From Candidatus Gerdarchaeota archaeon (GTDB taxonomy: Archaea > Asgardarchaeota > Heimdallarchaeia > JABLTI01), in assembly GCA_016840945.1 (NCBI GenBank), contig JAEORJ010000222.1, positions 1 through 18,605 of the forward strand: a stretch of DNA of 18,605 nt. The letters run 5' to 3'. Positions 1 to 5,813 of this stretch are shown here, one piece after another; within the stretch, counting starts at the first letter, position 1, and each line of letters starts with the position of its first letter. The position numbers were made by a program, and so were the translations under genes. Under the pieces are notes generated by a model, which saw only the letters and a list, made by a program, of their open reading frames with translations, did no database searches and was not told where the DNA came from.

Positions 1-306
1 ATAGCAATGAAAAATACTGATGATCCATTAATATTCATTTCACATGCACCTCCACTTGACTCCGAAGCTGATATTACTAGAGCTGGTGAACATGTGGGAA
101 GTAGCTCTGTACGAAAATTCGTAGAAGATTACCAACCTGAAATTATCCTCTGTGGTCATATTCATGAATCAGAAAGCATAAGCAAGATTGAAAAGACATT
201 ATGTATTAATCCCGGACCATTTGCTCACGGTAATGTAGCAATTGCCGTAATAGAAATCGATGACTCGAAAGGAGTAAAAACAAAAGGTAAAATATTAACG
301 ATATGA
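1..306 (+). CDS. Calcineurin-like metallophosphoesterase, C-terminal part (5' cut by window edge)
   Basis: Only the last 101 codons are in the window: the frame is open to base 1 and an ATG at 7 is probably internal. The visible part has a SHAPP segment and then CGHIH. In this superfamily a His in the first and both His in the second (GHxH) bind the two metals of the phosphoesterase active site. The INPG segment after it is also typical of small YfcE/MJ0936-like phosphodiesterases, which are usually cytoplasmic and 160-200 residues long, so roughly the N-terminal half (with the D-x-H and GD motifs) is missing. The substrate cannot be told from this fragment. The gene converges on the membrane hydrolase at 330-920 with a 23-bp gap. 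Family assignment is firm; specific activity is unknown. Confidence 0.8.
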   Translation: MAMKNTDDPLIFISHAPPLDSEADITRAGEHVGSSSVRKFVEDYQPEIILCGHIHESESISKIEKTLCINPGPFAHGNVAIAVIEIDDSKGVKTKGKILTI

Positions 307-342
307 AAAAAGAGATTGCCTTTCCTATCTTAAAAAGGCAAT
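304..342 (-). terminator. Stem-loop plus T-run terminator of the YdjM-like gene
   Basis: A perfect 9-bp inverted repeat (ATTGCCTTT at 315-323, AAAGGCAAT at 334-342) encloses a 10-nt loop containing the minus-strand stop codon (330-332). On the minus strand it is followed by CTC and six T (306-311). The plus-strand side has no T-run, so it should act mainly on the minus-strand gene. It lies between two convergent genes. Confidence 0.6.
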
Positions 343-920
343 GAAATATTAGTATAATATCTTGCTAATGCTAACAAAACAGCCATTGCTAGACATAAAA
401 ACGAATTAGCTAACAACCATCGTTCAGTATTTTTAACGTTAAGAGTTCGCCTTTCTTTTCCATCATTACTTTTATAGATGAAAGGAACGTGCATCAAAAA
501 GGTGCCTTTCTTCTCTTTAATTCGAAATTCACCATCTCGTAATTTCCGCACATCAATATTGGGGAAATAATCTAACAATAAGTGAGAGCTATACCCTAGT
601 AAGAAGGGAATAAAAGAGCTGATTAAAATATAATCCGTTGTTTCATCACCTGTGACACGAAGCCACATAGCAACAGCGAATATTGCACCGGGATAAATTG
701 CAGAATGAGTAATAATATCTCTATGAGACATGAATCCATATAATTGATCGAAATCAGGCCCTTCTGAACCAAGAATTCCTAATAGAAGTCCTATAACCCA
801 AAAGATCCAAGTTTCCTTTAAAGTGAGACCAAATCTGCTGTTAATAACCAGAAAATCAACTGGTACATATGCAGCTGCTAATATAAAACCTATAGATACA
901 TGAGCTGTTCTATTTGTCAT
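330..920 (-). CDS. YdjM/DUF457-type membrane-bound metal-dependent hydrolase
   Basis: A 196-residue membrane protein with about five hydrophobic segments (roughly 8-27, 38-54, 73-88, 97-117, 168-190). The motifs of the YdjM/DUF457 'membrane-bound metal-dependent hydrolase' family are in order: an N-terminal His (H7), PDFD (D56, D58), SHRDIITHS (H66, H72) and SHLLLDYF (H113, D117). The putative metal ligands are therefore complete. The physiological substrate of this family is not established. The stretch between helices 4 and 5 (about 121-165) is charged and probably forms an extra-membrane domain. The start is an ATG preceded by GGATGTGAT, one mismatch from a full archaeal ribosome-binding site, although the spacing is short. 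It is divergent from the amidohydrolase at 1382 across a long intergenic region. Confidence 0.75.
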   Translation of the reverse strand: MTNRTAHVSIGFILAAAYVPVDFLVINSRFGLTLKETWIFWVIGLLLGILGSEGPDFDQLYGFMSHRDIITHSAIYPGAIFAVAMWLRVTGDETTDYILISSFIPFLLGYSSHLLLDYFPNIDVRKLRDGEFRIKEKKGTFLMHVPFIYKSNDGKERRTLNVKNTERWLLANSFLCLAMAVLLALARYYTNISLPF

Positions 921-1014
921 TTAATCACATCCGATAACCCATTTAATTGGGACCCCTATCAAGTAAATTCATCATTACAAAAAAGCATTTCGCCCTTTAA
1001 CATGATAGTATAAT

Positions 1015-1195
1015 TGTCATACAAAAATGGTTTTTTAACCGACAAAAAAAGCGGACGATTTTACTAAATCAATCGATGGAAATTACTAGATACATTGAAA
1101 TGCTTTTCTAAAACGCTTTAATACAATAATAGAGCTATTATACTTAACATGTAACAAAAGTAAGTAGTGTCATCAAAAAAACTGGTTTTTTAACC
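1015..1195. repeat. Imperfect direct repeat TGTCAT-(A-rich)-TGGTTTTTTAACC, two copies
   Basis: Copy one spans 1015-1040 and copy two 1168-1195. Each begins TGTCAT, continues with an A-rich linker (2 nt longer in copy two) and ends with the identical 13-mer TGGTTTTTTAACC. That 13-mer could itself form a small GGTT/AACC hairpin with a T4 loop. The copies are about 154 bp apart. They may be protein-binding sites or remnants of a duplicated RNA or promoter element; the function is unknown. Confidence 0.5.
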
Positions 1196-1214
1196 CATTA
1201 AAATAACTCAAAAC

Positions 1215-1256
1215 GTGAGAGGTTGCGAGATTCCCTCTCACTTCTTTTTCGTTTTG
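1215..1256 (+). terminator. Terminator-like hairpin without an obvious upstream gene
   Basis: GTGAGAGG (1215-1222) pairs perfectly with CCTCTCAC (1234-1241) across an 11-nt loop and is followed by TTCTTTTTCGTTTT. No plus-strand protein gene lies directly upstream, so it could end a small RNA or act as a leader attenuator for the amidohydrolase. A third arm at 1268-1274 competes for the same sequence. Confidence 0.4.
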
Positions 1257-1362
1257 ATTGAAAAAAAGTGAGAGAAAAAAATCTTTCTTTTAACTTTCAA
1301 TTAATGATTTAATTCATTCACAAACTATTGCAAAAAATCAAATACTGAAACATTTGACTAAA

Positions 1363-1370
1363 AGGTGAGG
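1363..1370 (+). promoter_or_regulatory. Ribosome-binding site of the amidohydrolase
   Basis: AGGTGAGG, 11 nt before the ATG at 1382, matches the anti-Shine-Dalgarno core of archaeal 16S rRNA and fixes this start. Confidence 0.6.
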
Positions 1371-1381
1371 CAATTTATACT

Positions 1382-2359
1382 ATGGTTGAGAACGCTGGAG
1401 AAAACAATGACAATAATTTTGATCACGTACATTTCAAATATTCTGGCCCAAAATGGGATGCTCATGTACATTTATATCAAATTGATGACACTAAAGTGTT
1501 CGTAAAATATGCCTCAGAATATAAAGTTGAAAAATTCACTGCTATTGTTAGAGAGAAACAGTCTGTTTATGAAGAGGTTTTTCCTGATACGTTTGTTTTT
1601 GCTCGATTCATAAATTCCCAAAATTTCTTTCAAAGTGATCTTACAGCTGTACTTGATGATGTTGAATCTATTCATAAATCAAACTATCCTATTGTTAAGT
1701 TCTGGTATGCTCCTCGCTGGCGAAAGTATGTTGAAGATCAACATAACGTAAAGGTAGATAATTTTCGAATTGATGATCCAAAATTCGAGCCTGTTTTCAA
1801 ACGAATGGAAGATTTGGGCTTGATTTTATTAATTCATGTATCTGATCCTGATATCTTCTATCAATTGCGTTATCAACCTGAAAGCTATTATGGTACAAAA
1901 GACCAACATATGGAAGAATTAGAAAATATTATAGCAAGACATCCAAATTTGAAAATACAATCTGCTCATATGGCTGGTCAGCCAGAGCATCTTGATAGAT
2001 TGGGAAAATGGTTTGATAAATACCCAAATTTATTTGTTGATACTTCATCTGCAAAGTGGATGGCTCGGGAGTTCTCATATCACCCTGAAGATGTTGCAGA
2101 GTTTTTCACCCAATATCAAGATAGGATCTTCTTTGGAACAGATATTGTAACTGGTCGAACTGACCGTGAACCTATTCCAGGATATTATTATTTACGATAT
2201 TTATCATTACAGACTTTATTTGAAACAGCTGTTAGAGATTTCCCCTTACCAATTGAAGATGCAGAAAATAACAATCACACTGTTATCAATGGTTTGGATT
2301 TACCTCAGACAGTCTTAAGGAAGATCTATTGGGATAATAGTAGAAAATTTTATGGATAA
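1382..2359 (+). CDS. Amidohydrolase family 2 (TIM-barrel metal-dependent hydrolase)
   Basis: A 325-residue cytoplasmic protein of the amidohydrolase-2 superfamily, which includes decarboxylases and hydrolases related to ACMSD. The metal site is visible in order: DAHVHL (H28, H30) on strand 1, HVSDPD (H152), SAHMAG (H196) and FGTDI (D254) on strand 8. The C-terminus KIYWDNSRKFYG is the usual ending of this family. Length is normal. The exact reaction cannot be assigned: members cleave C-N, C-O or C-C bonds of small substrates. The start is supported by a good ribosome-binding site at 1363-1370. Upstream lies the long structured leader region, so control by attenuation or a small RNA is possible. 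It converges with the small zinc-ribbon gene with a 35-bp gap. Confidence 0.85.
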   Translation: MVENAGENNDNNFDHVHFKYSGPKWDAHVHLYQIDDTKVFVKYASEYKVEKFTAIVREKQSVYEEVFPDTFVFARFINSQNFFQSDLTAVLDDVESIHKSNYPIVKFWYAPRWRKYVEDQHNVKVDNFRIDDPKFEPVFKRMEDLGLILLIHVSDPDIFYQLRYQPESYYGTKDQHMEELENIIARHPNLKIQSAHMAGQPEHLDRLGKWFDKYPNLFVDTSSAKWMAREFSYHPEDVAEFFTQYQDRIFFGTDIVTGRTDREPIPGYYYLRYLSLQTLFETAVRDFPLPIEDAENNNHTVINGLDLPQTVLRKIYWDNSRKFYG

Positions 2360-2394
2360 AAGATTGATAATCATGAAAAAGGTGACAGAAGGAA

Positions 2395-2667
2395 TTACCC
2401 TTCTAATCGCCTCATTCTGTACCAGTTTCGAGAATATCCACTGGAGCTTCCCAATCTGAAAGTGCCTTTTGAAAAGAGTGTTTCTCCACAATTTGGACAA
2501 GCATAGAAATTCTGATAGTATTTGTGCTCTCTTAGCTGCAATGTTACAAGTTGAAAGCAATTAGGGCAAAATCGTTTTGTTTTTGCTTCTTCAGATGCTT
2601 CTCTTCGCCAATCAATCAGTGAATCTTCTTCTGCAATATAACTCTTATACATCTTACTCAAATCCAA
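2395..2667 (-). CDS. Small zinc-ribbon protein
   Basis: A 90-residue soluble protein. Its one recognisable element is a two-knuckle zinc ribbon, CPNC at about 34-37 and CPNC at about 57-60 with a 19-residue spacer, followed by a basic tail. Zinc ribbons of this kind occur in nucleic-acid-binding and protein-docking proteins; no specific family is recognised. The start is TTG, supported by GTGAGG (2675-2680 on the minus strand) at 7 nt spacing. An ATG five codons later would be an alternative. An inverted repeat CCAATTG/CAATTGG (2664-2670 and 2684-2690) brackets the ribosome-binding site and could hide it in the mRNA. It lies downstream of the lysine aminotransferase but is separated from it by a strong terminator, so it probably has its own promoter. 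Confidence 0.6.
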   Translation of the reverse strand: MDLSKMYKSYIAEEDSLIDWRREASEEAKTKRFCPNCFQLVTLQLREHKYYQNFYACPNCGETLFSKGTFRLGSSSGYSRNWYRMRRLEG

Positions 2668-2802
2668 TTGTTATCCTCACTCACAATTGGGTCTCTAATC
2701 CAATCCACAATGGACTTTAATTCTAGCTATTTAAGCAGCTAATTTTCTACATTCATTATCAAAAGATGTTAGTAATGTGCTATTTTATATGGTAAATTAA
2801 TC

Positions 2803-2845
2803 AGTAAAAAAAAGAAAAAAATAAGTTTGTCTTACTAAACTTATT
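2803..2845 (-). terminator. Strong stem-loop/T-run terminator overlapping the aminotransferase stop codon
   Basis: A perfect 9-bp inverted repeat (AATAAGTTT at 2820-2828, AAACTTATT at 2837-2845) has an 8-nt loop. The stop codon (2841-2843) lies inside one arm. Reading the minus strand, the stem runs into two T tracts (2815-2821 and 2806-2813). This is the clearest terminator in the window. Confidence 0.75.
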
Positions 2846-4142
2846 TTACCAGCTTACAACATTCTGAGAAAATTGCTAAACCTTCATCTATATGCTCTTC
2901 ATCCATACAAAGTGGCGGTCTAAATCTAATTGATTTAGCACCAGAAGCTAAAATCAGAATTTTATTCTTGTATAATTCCTTTCTAAACTTATTTCGTAAA
3001 TCTGTTGTTGGAAGATCAAAAGCACACATTAATCCTCTCCCACGAGCGTTCGTTAGTAATCCTTGTGAATCCTCAACGAGGTTACTTAAACCTCTTAACA
3101 AATATTCACCAATCTTTTGAGCATTTGCTACAAGGTTATCCTCTTCAATTATTTGCAGATATTTAGTTGCTCGAACCATATCCACTAAATTTCCACCCCA
3201 AGTTGAATTGATCCTACTCGATTCATGAAAAACATTGTTTTCAACTTCATCTACACGCTCATTGACCATTATACCGCAAACTTGAACCTTCTTACCAAAT
3301 GAAACAATGTCAGGTTTGACAAAATGCTCGTATGCCCACAGCTTTCCAGTAAGACCTATGCCAGTTTGAACTTCATCAAAGATCATCATAATGTCATTTT
3401 GGTCACAAATCTTTCGCAACGCTTGGAAGAATTCTTTACGAAAATGGTTGTCACCACCTTCTCCTTGGATAGGTTCGATAATCAAAGCTGCAGTATCATT
3501 ACCTTTGGTCGATACAACATCATCTATTTCTTGAAGTGATTGCTCTTCACGTTGTTTAATTTCATCCAAGTGTTTTTCCAAGGGAAAAGTCATAAATGGC
3601 GAACTTATTCTTGGCCAATTGAATTTGGGGAAAAAGTCTGTTTTTCTGGGGTCAAAGGTATTTGTTAATGATAAAGTATAACCTGATCGTCCATGGAATG
3701 CGTTTTTGAAATGAATTACTTGGTGTCCTAATTCTTTTATTTCACCAGCAGCAAAATTCTTTCGTACTTTCCAATCAAACGCTGTTTTTAATGCATTCTC
3801 AACACCTAATGCCCCACCGGAAATAAGAAACAAGTGTTTGAAATCTTTCATACAATAATTCCCAAAGGTTTCTACAAAATCAGCCATCTCTTCTGTATAA
3901 ATATCAGAATTTGCTGGCTTATTTATAGCTATTTTTCCAATCTTATCAGTAAATTCCTTCGTAGCAATTTTTGGATGATTACACCCTAATGGGGCTGACG
4001 CAAAGAAGCTAAAAAAGTCCAAATACCTATCAGAAGAATTTCTATCATAAACATGAAATGGTGTACTTCTTTCCAGATCTAAAACTAAATCATATCCATC
4101 TACTAGCATATATTTTCGTAATATTTCAAATACTTGTGTCAA
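2841..4142 (-). CDS. lat: L-lysine 6-aminotransferase (lysine epsilon-aminotransferase)
   Basis: A 433-residue class III, PLP-dependent aminotransferase. It transfers the epsilon-amino group of L-lysine to 2-oxoglutarate, giving alpha-aminoadipate semialdehyde (cyclising to piperideine-6-carboxylate) and glutamate. Beyond general class III features it carries the segments I associate with the LAT subfamily: SGGALGVENALK (108-119), FHGRSGYTLSLTNT (149-162), FPKFNWPRI (171-179), EPIQGEGGDNHFR (223-235) and NSTWGGNLVDMVRA. The pyridine-binding Asp is D256 in FDEVQTG and the Schiff-base Lys is probably K284 in FGKKVQVCG. Full length, no signal peptide. The start is TTG after GGATGA; starting at the next Met (residue 12) would remove sequence conserved in the family. 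No semialdehyde dehydrogenase is adjacent. Divergent from the membrane protein at 4252; ends in a strong terminator. Confidence 0.9.
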   Translation of the reverse strand: MTQVFEILRKYMLVDGYDLVLDLERSTPFHVYDRNSSDRYLDFFSFFASAPLGCNHPKIATKEFTDKIGKIAINKPANSDIYTEEMADFVETFGNYCMKDFKHLFLISGGALGVENALKTAFDWKVRKNFAAGEIKELGHQVIHFKNAFHGRSGYTLSLTNTFDPRKTDFFPKFNWPRISSPFMTFPLEKHLDEIKQREEQSLQEIDDVVSTKGNDTAALIIEPIQGEGGDNHFRKEFFQALRKICDQNDIMMIFDEVQTGIGLTGKLWAYEHFVKPDIVSFGKKVQVCGIMVNERVDEVENNVFHESSRINSTWGGNLVDMVRATKYLQIIEEDNLVANAQKIGEYLLRGLSNLVEDSQGLLTNARGRGLMCAFDLPTTDLRNKFRKELYKNKILILASGAKSIRFRPPLCMDEEHIDEGLAIFSECCKLVK

Positions 4143-4251
4143 TTAAATCAACTCATCCTTCAATTAATTTCATTAGTAATAGTTTATTATCCTTACTTAA
4201 TAACTATAGGTTTATAATTTTCAAGTTTTAATAATAGTGTGGGAAGAATTA

Positions 4252-4890
4252 ATGGGTATTCAAGAAATTCGATCATATCCTTTTAAAAGATGGACCTGGA
4301 AAACAGTTGGGTGGGCAACGCTTTGCTTCGTAGTAATAGGCATCCTAACATTCTTCTTTTCATTTGCTTTTGATGTGTATTTATTTGATAATAAAATGGG
4401 TTACTATTATTCCTACTTTGCTCTTCTATTCTATACCTTAATACTTTATTTGTTCTATGAGAAATTTGGAGTAAATTGGTTTGGATTGTTCGCTTTTGGA
4501 CTTAATGGTTTGATAGGAATACCTGTTGAATATTATTTTGAGTGGCAAATGAACCAAAGTTTGAAATCTCCTTGGTTTGCTGTCGCATGGGGGGCTATTT
4601 ATATTATGTACGGTTTAGCTGCTGATTTAATTTACTGGGCATTCAAAATGCAGAAAAATAACCTTCTAACAGTTACTATTTCTTCAGTAATTTTTTCATT
4701 ACTTTTCATTTTGTTTAGTTTTCTTGCTTTGAAGACGTTTTATGTCCCTGTTGAACCAAGTGATGGGGCAATAGGTTACATGACTTATTGGTATTTCATG
4801 ATACCTTTTGCTTTAATCGAGGGAGTTATTGGAGCTTATGCAGGGATGCAAATTGCTCATTCAATCAAACCTCAAGAGAAAAGCAACTAG
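4252..4890 (+). CDS. Multi-pass membrane protein of unknown function
   Basis: About 212 residues with six strongly hydrophobic segments; numbered from ATG 4252 they lie near 18-40, 51-68, 74-90, 103-121, 131-156 and 172-193. Both ends are basic/polar. The size and six helices resemble substrate-binding S components of ECF transporters, and the AADLIYW segment after helix 4 is of that flavour, but I do not recognise a defining motif, so this is only a possibility. An upstream in-frame GTG at 4237 would add five residues. ATG 4252 is preferred because GGGAAG lies about 6 nt before it. A TATA-like TTTATAATT (4210-4218) precedes it. It is divergent from lat with a 109-bp gap, so the two might be co-regulated. 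Confidence 0.6.
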   Translation: MGIQEIRSYPFKRWTWKTVGWATLCFVVIGILTFFFSFAFDVYLFDNKMGYYYSYFALLFYTLILYLFYEKFGVNWFGLFAFGLNGLIGIPVEYYFEWQMNQSLKSPWFAVAWGAIYIMYGLAADLIYWAFKMQKNNLLTVTISSVIFSLLFILFSFLALKTFYVPVEPSDGAIGYMTYWYFMIPFALIEGVIGAYAGMQIAHSIKPQEKSN

Positions 4891-5004
4891 AACAGTAGAA
4901 TACCTTTTCTTTGTGAATAAAATATGGTGAGACTTTTTATTTTCTAAGAGAATAGACTAATTATAGAATAATAACATAGAATAATTGTAAACAAGTGAAT
5001 AGTA

Positions 5005-5367
5005 ATGACAGTAATAACCAAGATTCCTGAATTAAAGAAAGCTCAATTTGATAAATGGGCTGATGAGATAATTAAAGAATACAAGATAGATTCAAAAACT
5101 ACTTTGGAAAATATCACTGAATATGTAGCTGAATTTTTTGATCATCTCTTTAAGAATTATCAAATTTCCTTTACTGACCTTCATCCTGATGGAATTTTCC
5201 CTTTTAATATTAATCGAACTGATAGGAAACCAAGTTATGCCGATGAGGAATTCTATGATGAATTCTTTAAAGTGGAAAACCATATTCGTTGGACATATAC
5301 TAGCGTTTTAACAAAACTATATCGTGAAAAGGAATGCCCATTTGATACACTAGAGTGCCCTTATTGA
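5005..5367 (+). CDS. Hypothetical acidic protein, 120 aa
   Basis: A soluble, mostly helical-looking protein with no signal peptide or membrane segment. It is rich in Asp, Glu, Phe and Tyr. A central HPDGIFPF segment and a C-terminal ECPFDTLECPY with two Cys (separated by six residues) are the only distinctive elements. No family is recognised. The ATG is preceded by AAGTGAA at suitable distance. It follows the membrane protein on the same strand after 114 bp and is followed by an oligo-T terminator, so it could be the second gene of that transcript or stand alone. It ends in TGA, showing that TGA is a normal stop here. Confidence 0.55.
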   Translation: MTVITKIPELKKAQFDKWADEIIKEYKIDSKTTLENITEYVAEFFDHLFKNYQISFTDLHPDGIFPFNINRTDRKPSYADEEFYDEFFKVENHIRWTYTSVLTKLYREKECPFDTLECPY

Positions 5368-5410
5368 ACTTTCAAAATGCTATAATATCTTCAAAAGTGA
5401 AAAATTGAGT

Positions 5411-5431
5411 GCCTTTTTTTGAGTTTTTTTT
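5411..5431 (+). terminator. Oligo-T terminator
   Basis: Two T tracts (5414-5420 and 5424-5431) lie 45-65 nt downstream of the TGA at 5367 without a clear stem. Oligo-T tracts are the common archaeal termination signal. It separates the 120-aa protein from the next small gene. Confidence 0.5.
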
Positions 5432-5525
5432 ATAATTGTTGGTCTTCAACAGTATACATTCATAAGATTTATTTAGTTCAAAGAGGTATTCTGTAGAGTG
5501 TTGTAATTTTAGAAAGGTAATTTGT

Positions 5526-5786
5526 ATGAGACCTCCGGAATGCGGTATTTGCTATAGAGATGTAGATCTTAACGACAAGGGAGGAGGGTTGATTTATTTC
5601 AAAAAAAGATTTTCTGATCGTGTTTGGCAAAGAAAAATGGAGCGCATTGGAGGTGTAGGTCACCCACCATATGCGGAATGGTTCTGTTCAGAGCATTATG
5701 AGCGAGCTGAAGATCTAAAAGATCTAACAATTGATAAAGCAATGGAAATTTTAAGAAAAGAAGAGGAAGAGAAAAAACAAAAATAA
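5526..5786 (+). CDS. Small Cys/His protein, probable zinc-binding
   Basis: An 86-residue protein starting with an ATG preceded by AAAGGTAAT at good spacing. CGIC at residues 6-9 and FCSEHY at about 53-58 supply three Cys and a His that could form one treble-clef-like zinc site. Between them is a basic, Gly-rich stretch (KRFSDRVWQRKMERIGG). The C-terminus is a charged helix ending in a Glu/Lys-rich tail. No named family is recognised; a nucleic-acid- or protein-binding role is possible but unproven. It converges with the large GH35 gene with a 27-bp gap, and its A-rich 3' end supplies a T-run on the minus strand that may help end the GH35 transcript. Confidence 0.6.
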   Translation: MRPPECGICYRDVDLNDKGGGLIYFKKRFSDRVWQRKMERIGGVGHPPYAEWFCSEHYERAEDLKDLTIDKAMEILRKEEEEKKQK

Positions 5787-5813
5787 TCTTTCTAATTATT
5801 TCTTTTCCATTTT

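Larger units (their letters stand above)
921..1381. other. 461-bp intergenic region with paired motifs, direct repeats and alternative hairpins
   Basis: No ORF longer than about a dozen codons and no tRNA signature (no GTTCGA-like T-arm) is visible. It holds an inverted pair of the 9-mer AAAAGCATT (981-989) and AATGCTTTT (1099-1107), an imperfect direct repeat ending in TGGTTTTTTAACC (1015-1040 and 1168-1195), and a hairpin system at 1215-1274. The end carries the ribosome-binding site of the amidohydrolase. It must contain promoters for two divergent genes, and it could contain a small RNA gene ending at the 1215-1256 hairpin. Confidence 0.7.

Noticed and set aside
921..1381. CRISPR array or tRNA in the long intergenic region
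   Set aside because: There are only two imperfect repeat copies at non-CRISPR spacing, and no acceptor-stem/T-arm pattern was found on either strand.
2388..2404. AGAAGG/CCTTCT hairpin between the amidohydrolase and zinc-ribbon genes
   Set aside because: The 6-bp stem has no T-run on either side; too weak to call a terminator.
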